This document shows, in pieces, positions 11,321 through 23,600 of a DNA stretch of 64,000 nt (positions within the stretch are counted from its first letter, which is position 1; each line of letters opens with the position of its first letter). The notes beneath the pieces are model-generated. The model saw nothing but the letters and a program-made list of their open reading frames with translations, made no database searches and was not told the DNA's origin. The position numbers and the translations under genes are program-made. Where the stretch lies: assembly GCA_030737835.1 (NCBI GenBank), contig JAUJYN010000018.1, forward strand, positions 2,480,001 through 2,544,000, written 5' to 3'. The DNA comes from Acorus gramineus (Eukaryota > Streptophyta > Magnoliopsida > Acorales > Acoraceae).

Positions 11321-14130
11321 CAGTTCTGCTACACAGGCCCCATTATATAAGCCCCACTCATAGACCCCATGAGGTGTCAAATTTTTATCGGCTACCTAGT
11401 TGACCTTTACAGAAGGAAAAAAAAGCAAAGTACAGAAACTACCCCTATTTAAATTACACGTTCACATGTCAAACCCTCCATTTTCATTTACGGTTTCTCC
11501 TCCCTAAACACATCCCTAAAATTTCTAATCGTTTTTTAAAAAAATTCAGCAACTTGAGAAAATCATTCCGGCCGACCTGCTCATCTTCGACGAACAGCGT
11601 CACCACGCACTCCTAGATTCCATTCATCACTCTCTATCATATGAGAGGTGGTTCGACCACCTTTTCAATCCTTTTCCGGATTTCACTTTTTTTCAACCTT
11701 TATGTCCACTTTTTAATGAATGTAACTGACTTTTAAAGAAACACTAAGATTAGATAAAAAAAAGTCAGGTACATTTTGTGAATGTAACTTACTTTTAAAC
11801 TATATTACACAAATAGTACAGTTAGCTAACTTTTATTATTTAAGGCATGTAAACATCAGTCATATTAAAAAATGTAACTGACTTACAAAATATTATGCAT
11901 AAAAGTTCACATTAGTTTGGAAATGTAACACAACCATATGCCAATATAACATCAAAACTCTATAAAATCATCCAAAAAAACATATTTAACATCTAACACC
12001 ATATTCAAGGAAAAAATTGTTAACAAAAGCCAGATCAAAAGCTGCCATATTTAATATCAAAAACAAATTCAAGAAAAAATTGTACTAAATGCAAAACTCA
12101 AAGGTCATACCTAAATCGACAAACATTGAAAACAATAGCCAAATCGATCAATTGCATAAAAATGTTAGTTACATTTTTGAATGTTGTTGGGAGAAAATAA
12201 ATCCTGACTGCCAAGATCCGTTGATCAAGGTATAGATCGGATAACAAAATTATTTTATAAAATCTTCTTCATACAAACCCTACAAGGTGGAATTAGGGTT
12301 TACCTTCAGAACTCATATCAGAGTTCTGTCGAAGAAGAAGATCGGATCTGATAGACGATGATGGATCGCTCGATCGAAACCTTCAGATCTTTTGCCATAT
12401 GTCCTTCCTATGCTGTAGATCCGCGGAGGAGTGTGGCCTCCTTGCTTCAAACGGCAACTGCGAATCCCTTCTCTCTCTTTCTCTCCTTTCCTCACCTTTT
12501 CTGGATGTAGAGATTCTAAAGCATTTCTAGGGTTAGGGTTTTTGATTTCGGTGAAAATCAGTTATCTTCGAGAGAGAGAGAGGAAGCCACATATTTATAG
12601 GCTAGGGTAGAGACCTAAAGGAGAAATCAGTAATTGGCTCCTATGGGACTTGGTACTATAACTCAACCTAAAGTTAAAAAGCAAAAGCCCATAAGTCATA
12701 ATTAAATTCACTACAGAATTATAGCTGCACTCCAAATACACTAATCTCAATATAATATTTTGAGCTTCTTATATTATATGCTTAATATCTCCCAACGCTA
12801 AGATTGCAATACTCGTTATGAAATAATTATCACAACATCTTATTTTCCTTGAGATCTTTCGCTTAACTTGTTTGACATGTCGGATAGTTAAATCCACCGA
12901 CCAGGTTAGACATGACCAAAACTTAAGAGTATCCTCAAGAGAGTATCATCAATCTCCCATAGGAGATGTGGATTCCATCAATGGCAAATATACATCATAC
13001 AAGTGTTATTATCACCCAACTCACCGAGTCTATTGATCCATAGGAGAATCTCACTCTTTAGTGAATCAAAATGACAAATAACAAATGCACATGTCTAAGA
13101 ACCATTTTAGGATTAAGAGCATAAGCAATCATAATAAACATGGGGTGTAAATTATTTTATCTAGTCAGTACAAAAATAATTACCCCAACTTTGTTCGTTC
13201 AATACACACAAGGTGTACTAGCACAATCACCCAAAAACCTATAAATCGGTCTTTCATAGTCAAAATAGACTACGTAAGATGAATTGCACTACAATCTTTA
13301 TCCAATGGATTATCCAAGTCCATCTAAAGTTGTGAACCTCAATTTATAATTCACAAGAAACCGATAATCTGATCTTCCGTGTGTAAACTGAACTCTACAC
13401 ACCAGATTATGTACAGTGTAAATTAAATGACTAAATTAAAATAAGCACAATATTTCAAATAATATAATGCAAGCATTTACCAATAATGATTCTCATCAAA
13501 ATACTTAGACCATCTTAATAATAGAGTTTATTTCATAAATCATGGCTTTTAGGACACTACTCTAACAAATGTAACTAACTTTTACATTATATTCATATAA
13601 TAAATTAGTTACATTCATAAATGTAACTAACTTATAAAAAAGCGTATAAATATACATATTAGTTTGGAATGTAACTATCTTTTGAAAAATAATGCATGTA
13701 AGTTTTTAAAAAAACAATTGCAAGAACATACAATAACACTGAATCGCCAGATATTGATATGAAGACCAGTATGTTCTCTTGTTTTTCCGATCAGATAAAC
13801 AGCTGAGAAGTCTTGCATAAATCAAATTTGAATTAAAAGTCGATCAAATATCATATCCGATCTACTTCAACGGGTTCTTCGAAGAATTATCGACATTTCA
13901 CGATGAAAATTGAGGATGTAATTAAATTATCAATTGATGATTTAAAAACAAATCCAAAACAGGAAAAAATCGGGCATGAATGCAAAGTAATCACGGAAAT
14001 ATCATAACTGCCCAATTAATTCGGTGGAGGTTTCTCAAATTAAGTTCAAGGGAATTATCGGTAATGTCATTAGTGCCACGTCATGGGGCTTACATGGAGC
14101 CTATGTAATGGGGCTTATGAATCATTTTTC
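11321..14130. mobile_element. Mutator-like non-autonomous element
   Basis: Imperfect terminal inverted repeats: AGGCCCCATTATATAAGCCC near 11335 against the reverse complement of GGGCTTATGTAAT-type sequence near 14080-14125. The 9-bp flanking duplication TTTTAATAA is at 11312-11320 and 14131-14139, the size typical of Mutator-like elements. Without the nested LTR it is about 1.4 kb. The interior carries many copies of AATGTAACTGACTTTTA-like motifs (11740-12180 and 13560-13690) and no transposase. Class assignment is inference from duplication length. Confidence 0.6.
12185..13567 (-). mobile_element. Solo LTR, probably Copia-type
   Basis: Ends are TGTTGGGAGAAAATAAATCC at the left and ACTACTCTAACA at the right, with the 5-bp duplication AATGT at 12180-12184 and 13568-13572. 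Read on the minus strand it begins TGTTAGAGTAGTGTCC and ends TTTATTTTCTCCCAACA, like many Copia LTRs, so minus orientation is preferred. Length is 1,383 bp with no internal domain. The minus-strand open frame at 12313-12495 is a chance frame inside the LTR. Confidence 0.75.
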
Positions 14131-14151
14131 TTTTAATAATACCATTCTAAA

Positions 14152-14698
14152 TAGGGGTGCAACTCGGGCGGATTTGGTTAGATTGGAGCTCAACCGGAAC
14201 CCAACCCGAGGTTAGAGAACCCAAACTGGCAGGTTTTGTTCGGGTTGGATTTGGATTGGGTTGGGTTCGGTTTTATTTTTAAAAAATGTATTATTTTAAA
14301 AAATTAGGACTTTGCAAGAGTTAATTCTTCACATAACAAAAATAAAAAAGATGAAAATAAAGAACATTTTATCATACACATAGAAATAAAAGATTCTATA
14401 TAAAATAAATATATGGAAATTATAGAAGTGAAAATTTTTATATAAAAATAAATTGTACAATTCAAATTTTATCATACACATTAAAAAATTATGATTTTAC
14501 ATAGAAAATGTTGTTTAGATATGAAAATTTCAGGTTCGGGTTGATTCGGGTTACTAGAACCCTCAACCTAAATCCAGCTCAAATTAGATTTGGGTTACTC
14601 GGGTTCGGGCTCAGGTTGAACCCAAACGCTTACGTCTCAACTCAAACCTGCCCAAATTTCGGTTGGGTCAGGTTCAACCAGTTCAAGTTGCACTCTTA
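14152..14698. mobile_element. hAT-like MITE
   Basis: Terminal repeats TAGGGGTGCAACTCGGGC (left) and the reverse complement of the right end, TAAGAGTGCAACTTGAAC, match at 13 of 18 positions. The 8-bp flanks ATTCTAAA (14144-14151) and ATTCTATA (14699-14706) differ by one base. TAGGGGTG ends and 8-bp duplications are typical of hAT. The interior has inverted GGTTCGGGTT / AACCCGAA-type repeats and no transposase, and is 547 bp long. Confidence 0.7.
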
Positions 14699-14954
14699 AT
14701 TCTATAGAATTTAAATTATACATAAACGTCACATTTTTTATCCATTTGAACGATTTTTTTTTTTTAAAATGAATTCGAGCGATATTGTTGGTTTTAGAGT
14801 TTCAAATGGGTTATTTTTGTAATATAAAGTTGGTGGAGGAGTATATATGTAAAATATTCATTTTTTTGTTTTAACATACCTCTTTTATATTTCATTTTAA
14901 ATTTTGTAAATGATTTATTTAATCATTTTTAAAATTTTATCATATCATTTATGT

Positions 14955-15060
14955 ATGTGTGTGTGTGTGTGTGTCTATATATATAGACACACATAAATGG
15001 ATTAAATAAATATAGACACACACACACACACACACACAGATATATATATATATATATATA
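14955..15060. repeat. Compound microsatellite (GT)n, (CA)n, (TA)n
   Basis: Alternating GT, then TATATA, then a (CA) run near 15016-15038, then (TA) to 15060. An ATGGATTAAATAAAT motif occurs on both sides. Confidence 0.9.
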
Positions 15061-15269
15061 TCACATAAAAATGGATTAAATAAATTGAAGGTTTTGCTTG
15101 TCGGCAGTTTGTATAAATTATTTTTTTATTTACACGCACATCATGTATCAGGAAAAACTAGTATATCTATTATACTAAACAAAAGTGTTTATGTTTTCAT
15201 GTTCGTTCCTTCATGTATAACATTTTATTTCTAATTTTATCCTTAGTTGTATGTGAACTTTAAATTTTA

Positions 15270-16204
15270 GGGTTAAAGACATCTAAGTCCCTACAAACAT
15301 TAGAAAACCCATATAAGTCCCTATTAAAATTGGGATAGAGGTACAAGTCCCTGAAAACTCAGAAAAACTCAATTATCATCCCTGAGTTAAATTTTCATCC
15401 AAACTTCACGGTATTCCCAGAATATTCCATCACATATAATTGTGTAGACATTGAAGTCCTTATAAACAGTCATTAAGACAAATTAGTCCCTGCAAAAGAT
15501 AAAATTGTCCCTAAAAGACTTTTACATTAAATTGTGTACACATTGCAGTCCCTATAAATAATCATAAAGACAAATTAGTCCCCGCAAAAGACAAAATTGC
15601 CCTTGAAAGACTTTTACATTTAATTGAATAAACATTACAGTATTTATAAACAATCTTAAAGACAAATTGGTCCCTGTAAAAGATAAAAATACCCCTGAAG
15701 GATTTTTACATTTAATTGTGTAGACATTGCAGTCTTTATAAACAATCATAAAGACAAATAATATAATTTTTTTATTTAATTTATCATCTTCTATTATATC
15801 AACCACACTCCACCTGAAGATCACAATTTGGATGTAAAAATAATATTTTAACCGGTAGAATTCATTCTTCACGGGCATTTTTATCTTTTATAGGGATCAT
15901 TTTGTCTTTACGATTATTTATAAAGACTGTAATGTCTATTTAACTAAATGTAAAAATATTTCAGGGGCAATTTTGTCTTTTGCAGGGACTAATTTGTCTT
16001 TATGATTGTTTATAGGGACTGCAATGTATACACAATTTAATGTAAAAGTCTTTCAGGGGCAATTTTATCTTTTGCATGGACTGATTTGTCTTTATGACTG
16101 TTTATAAGGACTTTAATGTCTACACAATTATACGTCTGTCCCAATTTTAGTAGGGACTTATATGGATTTTTCCATGTTTGTAGGGACTTAAATGTTTTTA
16201 ACCC
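15270..16204. mobile_element. Mutator-like MITE with long inverted repeats
   Basis: Begins GGGTTAAAGACATCTAAGTC and ends with its inverted complement (..GGGACTTAAATGTTTTTAACCC). The terminal repeats are at least 60 bp. The 9-bp duplication TAAATTTTA is at 15261-15269 and 16205-16213. Both arms contain a roughly 115-bp repeat (CATTGCAGTCCCTATAAA..), about four on the left and three inverted on the right, so most of the 935 bp could fold into one hairpin. The minus frame at 15552-15878 is a by-product of these repeats. Confidence 0.75.
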
Positions 16205-16699
16205 TAAATTTTATATTAAGGGTAAAAAAAAAAAAATGCATTTTTAATATTTTAATTGATAATGTGAGATATTCATTAAATCTATTTTTTTTTAATATTT
16301 ATCTATCTATATTAATGATATATTGAATGAATGGTGGTGATTGTGCCACATCATTCATTATATTTTTTTTATTATTATATTTTATTTGATTTAGATTGAG
16401 ATAAAATTTCAAGTCAAATATGAATTTCAATGTTTGATCTCATTTTTCATCATGTAATAGTCATTTTAAAAAATATATATTTCACGGTGATTAGTGTATA
16501 ACAAAAATCTCTTTCCAACAAGATATTGATTGCCCCAATAAGAGCGATACTTGAAAAGCTATGAATTTTTAAAGAATTTTGAGAATAATTTAATTCTTAT
16601 TTTTTTGTATATTTACCTCTAAAAAATCACATTTTAGCCAAATATCTCTAATGAAATTGCAATTTCTAATAATAGTATTCAAAAGGGTTTAATTTTTTT

Positions 16700-16790
16700 T
16701 TATATCGGAGAGACCCCCCGTGGCTGACCTTACGGTCAAGCTAGGAAGGCTACCTCCGCCTATTTTCCCACGGTCTCATGGAAAATTCTT
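16700..16790. other. Short GC-richer patch of unknown origin
   Basis: A compositionally distinct patch (ACCCCCCGTGGCTGACC..CCTCCGCCTATTTTCCCAC) inside very AT-rich DNA. No flanking duplication or terminal repeat was recognised. Confidence 0.3.
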
Positions 16791-17299
16791 TTGAATAATT
16801 GCCAACAAAAAAAGTGTTTAAATTGTACATTAGTATAATTGTTATTTTTTTTTTATCTATTTGACCGATATTGTTGGTTTGAGAGTTTCAAATGTGGTAT
16901 TTTTACAATATGGGGTTAGTTGAGTAATATGTCATTTTACATTATGGCATTTTTACAATACATGAAAAAACTAATTTTCTATATTTGAGCGATATTGTTG
17001 GTTTAAGAGTTCCAAATATGGTATTCTTATAATATAGCGTTGGTTGAGTAATATGTCATTTTTAAAATACATGTAAAAAACTAATTTTCAGTAATAACAT
17101 ATCTCCTTTATGTGTAATTTCATAATAAAATTTTACAAATAATTTATTTAATCATTATTAAAAATTTCATTATATATTTTATATACATATAATATGGTAT
17201 ATTATTTGCGTATAAATGAATTGAAAAAAAATTAGGATATTGATTGTGGACATCTTTTTCAAAATATTTTTTTTAATTTTACACGCGGGAAGACTAGTC

Positions 17300-17578
17300 T
17301 ATTTATAGAGTGTTTAAGTTTTTACAACTTTATTTATTGCTAACATTTTCATTTTCGAATTAACCCTTAATTTTTTATAATCATTATTTTTTGGATTAAG
17401 GGTAAAAATGAAAAAAAAGGATAATGTGAAATATTTGTCAAATCTATCTTTTTAACATGAATGAATGGTAATGATCATGTCACATCATCCTTTTTTATAT
17501 TATTTTAACTGGATATAAATTGAGATAATCATGGAATATATTTAATAAATAGTTAATTTAGGGTCAAATATGAGTTAT
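17300..17578 (+). repeat. Helitron-like DNA, interrupted by the LTR at 17579
   Basis: Starts TCTATTTATAGAGTGTTTAAG directly after a CTAG end. It resumes at 20594 beyond the solo LTR, where GACATTTGATCTCATTTTTC continues the motif seen near 16430. Confidence 0.4.
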
Positions 17579-17841
17579 TGTTATATTTGTGTCACTTTTA
17601 ACCTACTGGTAACCGTTGGAGCATTCTGACAGTTTTTTGTTTTTTTTCGATTTTCGATCGGTACCGCTAATTTTTTGACTGTTAGCTATCGTCCTGAGTT
17701 AGAGGACTCCGATTGGAAATCTAACTGCATATTTGGTTTCCTGGTGCCGTTTCTGGCCTCTCACGAAAATTTCATCGAATTCCGGTAACGTTCCCGAAAT
17801 TTCGCAGTTCCGGGGCGTATCTGGGTTTTTAAGTCGCACAC

Positions 17842-17848
17842 TATATAA
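17842..17848 (+). promoter_or_regulatory. TATA box of family-A LTR
   Basis: TATATAA about 264 bp into the LTR after AAGTCGCACAC, at the same place as in sister copies. Confidence 0.55.
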
Positions 17849-18915
17849 GGGTGGGATCTAATTTTCAAAATCACTATTCATCATCCCTACCAACTTGATT
17901 TTCTCTCTCCCCTCTCTCCTTTTCTCACTTTTGACCCCCCTAGAGCCCTCAAAGCTTAAAACTTAAAGCACGGGAAGTGTAGATCGGGTCCCGATCTACA
18001 CCCCGGTGGTTTCAAATCCTGATTCCGGCGAGTTTTACCCCTCCGTCCGCCCTCTCTTCTCCTCTGTTTTGGCTCATCTCGGAGGTGGGAGTAGATCCGG
18101 GCGTTGGAAGCCCTTTGGGGGAGGTTTCGGTGCGCGGAGAGCAACCGGACTTCCCTTTCTCCCCTTGGTAAGCCTGTTTCCTCTCTTTTTCATGCTTAGA
18201 TGGATGTTAGGAGGTGGGATTTGGGGTTGGGAGGTGGTTGGCGGCGGTGGGTGGTCGTCGGAGGGCTGTGGAGGTGGTCGGAGGCCATTGGTGGCCGGAG
18301 GAGTGGTGGTGGAGGTGCTCGGGCAGGGTGGCTGGTGGCAGCAGCATAAAAAGCAGCACAGGCAGCAGGCGCAGCAGCTGGCAGGGGCACGCGCGCGCGC
18401 GCGTGCGCGCGGACGTGAGCGCGGGCGTGCGCGCGGGTGGCGCTTGGCGCTGGCGGGCGCAGTCGGGGGCGCAGTCGCGCGCGGGTGCGCGGGTGCTGGC
18501 GCGATCGGGGGTGTGCGCGGGAGTGCGCGCGGGTGCGCGCGAGCGGGCAGGGCGCCTGGGCACTGTGCCTGGGTGCTGGGCAGGGCGCCTGGGCATGCGC
18601 CTGGGCGCTGTGCTGGGGACCAGTGCGCGCGGTGCTGGGGACCAGTGCGCACGGGGGCGCGCTGGGCTGGACGAGCGGTGCGCGCGGGCGCGCGCGAGCG
18701 TGCGTGTGCGTGCGTCGGGGCGCGCGGGCTGAGGCGCGGCGGCGCATCCGAGGATGGGTGGCCTTGCGGGTGGTAGTCGGAGTGCTCGGGCTAGCGTGCG
18801 TGCGGGTCGTATGCACGTTTGCCCGAGTGTTAGGTGTTTAGTTGTGGGTTTTGTATGTTTGGGTATTTAGAGTATTTATGTTTTGTTCTCACCATATTGA
18901 ATGTCTGTCTTGCAG

Positions 18916-18951
18916 ATCTGGACGGACGGTCGCGCGACGACCCAGATACCG
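18916..18951 (+). other. Exon-like block B
   Basis: 36 nt between TCTTGCAG and GTGAGTGGG. The frame reads LDGRSRDDPDT. Confidence 0.6.
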
Positions 18952-20189
18952 GTGAGTGGGACAATCCAACCCAGTAGGGAGGCGTCATACGCACTCGGGC
19001 GTATACCGACCTCTCCTGGGGCACCGTGGATTATATTAACCTGTAGTAATATGTATTGCATGTGAGCATGATTGTAAATACAGAATGCATGCTACCCTAG
19101 GCTTTTATGTTAGGGACTTGCACCCATAGGATAGGTGTGAGAGCCATGCACCATGTCCCCCTGTTTTCATGCTAGGAAACCTCGGCCTATGCATGCGTCC
19201 TACTAGTTTATTTATTAAATTAAATGCTAGTGTATGTTAAATCGCATGCCTTAGATAATATTATAGGGAGGAGCCTTGCGAGGTCAACATTGAGACCCGT
19301 GTTAGGGTACTCCGTGTTCCTTGTTTGGTTGTCGGGATGTCCTGTATCGGGACCTCATGCTGCCCTCTCAAGGTTTCTAGTCCCAGTAATATTATAAATA
19401 ATGTTGTATGATTGGTATGTTTATTAGCATGTTAGTGAATATTATAGGGGAGGGGCCTTGCGAGGACAGCGGTGAGACCCGTGTTAGGGTACTCCGTGTT
19501 CCTTGTTTGGTTGTCGGGGTATCCTATAACGGGAACTCACGCCGCCCTCCCGAGTTCTTTCCCCCAATGATATTACAACATTGCTTTTATTGTACTTATT
19601 TCCCCGCATCGTGGTTATGCGCCCTGGAGGAACTCTGAAGAGTTCAAGACATTTGAGTTGTAGAGATGTGTTGTCGGCGGATCCGAGTGGATCATATGCG
19701 TATGGATGGGCTGTTCTGTCCCCCTCGTTGGATCCGGTAGAGACTGCCCCAGCGTTAGAAAGGTCGTCCCTTCCAAGGGTTCCCATCAGTAGGCGCCTCC
19801 TGATTTGGTTTCGGACTGGGCCGAAGTTGTGGGTAAAAACCAAGCGGCCTACGGAGTGGAGGAGAGACTATCGGTGGACCAAGGGTGACCAACAGCCTAG
19901 TCAGTCCCAAAATCCTATGTCACCCGTGGTAGGGTGAGGGTGTAGTGGGTTGGCGATGAGCGACCTGCTGGATTTGTTTATGGATGATTATCAGTCCCAA
20001 TAGCCTATGTCACCCATTGATGGGTGAGGGTGAGGGTGTGGTGGTTCGGCGAAGTACGAACCATTGGATTATGTTGTTATGTCTTGGAGATTGGATAAAT
20101 AATGGAATTGTGGTAAATATTGTCTGTGATGCATGGGTTGTGCCGTTCACTGAGCGTGTGGCTCACCCCTCGCATATGTTTTTCCCCAG

Positions 20190-20254
20190 TGGTCACTGAG
20201 CCTGAGCTAGAGCCGGAGTAGCAGTTGGAGCTTTCCGAGGGATTTCTTCAGTAG
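20190..20254 (+). other. Exon-like block C with early stop
   Basis: Follows TTTTTCCCCAG. The frame VTEPELEPE ends at TAG 20219-20221; the family stop is at 20252-20254. This copy has lost the full-length frame. Confidence 0.55.
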
Positions 20255-20593
20255 CGGAGCAGCGCCACTTTCCGCGAGTGCCAGAGGTTATCAGCATCCC
20301 TTCTTGACTGTATGTATTTGATTTCCGTGCTTGGCACGTGTTTGTATATGTTCAGTTGTATTTGTGTATATTGGCTCTCACAGGACAGATGATTGAGTAT
20401 CGAGTCTGTAGAATGTTTATTTACAGATTCAGTCTTTTGCTTCCGCATTTGGTGTATATATCATGTCAGCCCCTTTGTTGCATGTGTGTCATTCTAGTTG
20501 TTTGTGTATGATATATTATTGACCTCCTGTGTAGATTCTGATATTATATATACACTTGCCGCGTCCCGGGGACGGCCGCCCTGGGGTGTGACA

Positions 20594-21287
20594 GTTATGA
20601 CATTTGATCTCATTTTTCATTGTGAAATAGTCATTTTTGGGAGACATCTATTTTACTGTCATAAGTATGTATCTAAAAGCTCTTTCCAACGAGCTATTGA
20701 GAACCTCAATCGGAGTTATACTTAAAAAGTTATGAATTTTTAAATAATTTGGAGAATAATTTAATTCTTGATTTTTTTAATATAAATCGGATAATATCAT
20801 CAATATCCATCAAAATCTTAATGGGTTTTTTTTTTTGTATATATACCCTTAAAAAATCACATTTTACAAAATATCCTTGATGATTTGTTATTACCAATAA
20901 TATAATTCAGAAGTGTTTAAATTGCATATAAAAGTTATTTTTGTATCCATATATTCAAGTGATATTGTTTGTTTTAAAGTTTTTAGTGGGGGTATTTTTA
21001 CAATACTAGTTAATGCACATGTGCGTTATACATGATTTGCTTTTGTTAAACTATAATGGATGAATATTAATTGAAATCATTGTTTTGAGATTATTAGATT
21101 AACAGTGTGAATCCTTAACCATTTTATAAATAATAGGATAATAATATGTTTTCATTCCGACGAACTGTCTCATTCTGTGCTTGCCTAATCATTCAAAATT
21201 ATATATGACAAAAACAGAAATAATCTTCTGTCATACTTTAGCAGACATAATTGGCTAAATAGCTAAAGGATAACAATGCCTATTTTT
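20594..21287. repeat. AT-rich DNA with a Helitron-like end
   Basis: Continues the unit from 17300. Near 21004-21030, ACTAGTTAATGCACATGTGC reads on the minus strand like a Helitron 3' end. No gene is visible. Confidence 0.35.
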
Positions 21288-21608
21288 GGAGACCGGATCC
21301 AGTCAGGACTGGATCCGATCAGTTTGATCAGTACCGAACTGGACACCCCTTTAATCGAACTGCACATCGTATAAATCGAATTGCACAACCGATATTTGGA
21401 TATATATTTCACTCTCCTATTGGATACTGATGGTACTTAAGAATTCATATTTTCTCCAATAGCTAATTGGATGCAATAAGAGAGTGAAATATATACCCAA
21501 CAGTTAGTTGTGCAGTTCGATTTATACGTTGTACAGTTCGATTAAAGGAGTGTCCAATTCAGTACTGACCGAACTGATCGGATCCAATCCTGACTGGATC
21601 CAGCCTCC
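21288..21608. mobile_element. Palindromic MITE
   Basis: Left arm GGAGACCGGATCCAGTCAGG and right arm (reversed) GGAGGCTGGATCCAGTCAGG. The inverted complementarity runs for over 100 bp on each side of a short centre, including inverted GAACTGCAC and ATATATTTCACTCTC motifs. TATTTTT flanks both ends (21281-21287 and 21609-21615, possibly 8 bp with the next G). No coding capacity. The superfamily is uncertain between hAT and Mutator. Confidence 0.7.
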
Positions 21609-21983
21609 TATTTTTGAAATTTTAGATATTATTATATGCAACAATTATGAACATGTGGACGTCTGAGTCAATCTTAAATATATTAGGAAAGGGGATAGAA
21701 GTTTCTTCCTTTTTATGTTTCTGTTATATATGTGTCACTTTTTAGCCTGCTGGTAACCGTTGGAGCGTTCTGGCAGTTTTTCATTTTTTTTTTTTTCGAT
21801 CGGTACCGCTAATTTTTGGACTGTTAGCTATCGTCCTGAGTTAGAGGACTCCGATTGGAAATCTAACTGCATATTTGGTGTCCTGGTGCCATTTTAGGCC
21901 TCTCACGAAAATTTCGTTGAATTCCGGTAACGTTTCTGAAATTTCACAGTTCCGGGGCGTATCTGGGTTTTTAAGTCGCTTGC

Positions 21984-21991
21984 TATATAAA
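21984..21991 (+). promoter_or_regulatory. TATA box of family-A LTR
   Basis: TATATAAA after AAGTCGCTTGC, about 262 bp into the LTR. Confidence 0.55.
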
Positions 21992-23564
21992 GTGAAATCT
22001 AAAAATATCCTGGCACTATTCATCATCTCCTACCTTGAGCCCTCTCTCTCCTCTCCTCCGTTTTTCTTCCATTTGAGGCCCTTAGACCCCTCAAAGCTTA
22101 AAAGTTAAAACCTAGGAAGTGTAGATCGGGTCCCGATCTACACCCCGGTGGTTTCAAATCCCAATTCCGGCGAGTTTTGCCCGTCCGTCCGCCCTCTCTT
22201 CTCCTCTGTTTTGAGCCATCTCGGTGGTGGAGGTAGATCCGGGCGTTGGAAACCTTTTGGGAGAGGTTTTGGTGCGCGGAGAGCAACCGGATTTCCTTTC
22301 CTCCCCTTGGTAAGCCTCTTTTTCCTCTCTTTCTTGCTTAGATGTATGCTAGGAGGGTGGAAATGGGGTTGGTGAAGGTTGGCGGCGGTGGGTGGCCGTC
22401 GGAGGGCTGTGGGAGGCGGTCGGAGGCTGTGGTGGTGGTCGGAGGTGGGTGGAAGAGGAGCTCGGGCTGGCAGGGTTGCAGCTCGGGCTGGCAGGGCTGC
22501 TGCCTCGGGCAGGGCAGCAGCGCAGGGTGGTGCAGGCGCAGTGGTTGGCGCAGGTGCGCACGCGCGTGCGCGCGGGCGTGCACGCGTGCGTGCGCTTGGG
22601 CGGTGCTGGGGGCCAGCAGGGCTGGGCGTGCGGGCGCTCGGCTGGCGCTGGAGGCCAGCAGGGCTGAGCCTGCGCGCTGGGCCGGCTGGCAGGGCTAGCT
22701 CGGGTAGGCTGGGAGCAGGTGCACCAGTTTGCTGGGCGCGCGAGCGCGTGCGCGCGGGTGCGCGCACGGGCGTGCGCTCGGGGGGTGCAGGGAGGTGCGT
22801 GCGGGTAGGCTAGCTGGGCTGTGCGCGCTGGCAGGCCAGGCGAGCAGGCTGGGCGCGCAGGCGAGCAGGGCAGGGGCGCTCGGGCATCAGGCGGGCAGTG
22901 CCCCAGGCGTGTAGGCGAGCGGTGCTCGGGCCACTCGACGACGCGCGCAGGCAGGCAACGCGGGCAGCAGCGTGGGTAGGCTGGCAGGCTGCCAGGCGCG
23001 CTGGCGCGCGTGTTGCGCGTGCGTGCGCGTGGGTGCTGGGTGAGGGTCCCGGGTGCTGGGCGCTGGGTCGCGGGTACCGGGTGCTGGCCGAGGGTGCTGG
23101 GCGCTGGGCGCTGGGCACCGCTGTGGGGCGTGTGCGCGGGGCGCTGGGCAGAGGCAGGCGTGCGCGCGGGGCGGAGCTGGCGGTGCATGCGGGGTGCGCG
23201 CGGGGCGGAGCTGGCGGTGCGCGCGGGGCGTGCGGCGTGCTCCTGTGGTGTGCGCGGGCTGCTGCGGCGGGGCGCAGTGGGCGCGGGGCACCGGGTGGCT
23301 CGGCTGCAGGTCCAGGGCGGCGGGCAGGGGCCCGGCGGTGCCTGGATGCGCGGGCTGAGGCGCGGCGGCGCACCCGAGGGGTCGGGTGGCCGTGCGAGTG
23401 GTTGCCGGTGGTGCGGGAGTGAGCCGGAGTGCTCGGGCTAGCGTGCGTACGTGCCGTATGTACGTTTGCCCGAGTATGGGGTATTTTTGGAGTAGTTTAA
23501 TGTATTGTTGGGTATTTTTGTATGTTTGTGGATTTTACTCACCATATAATACCCTGTCTTGCAG

Positions 23565-23600
23565 ATCTAGACGGACGGTCGCGCGACGACCCGGACTTCG
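23565..23600 (+). other. Exon-like block B
   Basis: 36 nt between GTCTTGCAG and GTGAGTGGG. The frame reads LDGRSRDDPDF. Confidence 0.6.

Larger units (their letters stand above)
15160..17299 (+). mobile_element. Helitron-like non-autonomous unit
   Basis: The left edge follows ..AAAAACTAG/T and starts ATCTATTATACTAAACAAAAG. The right end is TTACACGCGGGAAGACTAG followed by T. CTAG|T after a short GC motif is the usual form of a plant Helitron 3' end. The unit abuts another copy on each side (near 15158 and 17299), as in tandem Helitron insertions. No Rep/Hel protein is present. It contains the MITE at 15270-16204. Confidence 0.45.
17579..20593 (+). mobile_element. Family-A solo LTR
   Basis: TGTTATATTTGTGTCAC to GGGTGTGACA, 3,015 bp, with duplication GTTAT at 17574-17578 and 20594-20598. 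It has a TATA box (17842-17848), block A with donor at 18168, GC-rich core (about 18200-18780), block B (18916-18951), duplicated GCCTTGCGAGG blocks (19265-19560), one GTGAGGG repeat (near 20020) and block C (20190-20254). Block C carries an early TAG at 20219-20221 (a CAG in sister copies). Confidence 0.93.

Noticed and set aside
15552-15878. Minus-strand 108-codon frame
   Set aside because: Lies within the repeat arms of the MITE at 15270-16204 and repeats the same peptide twice; a product of the repeat, not a gene.
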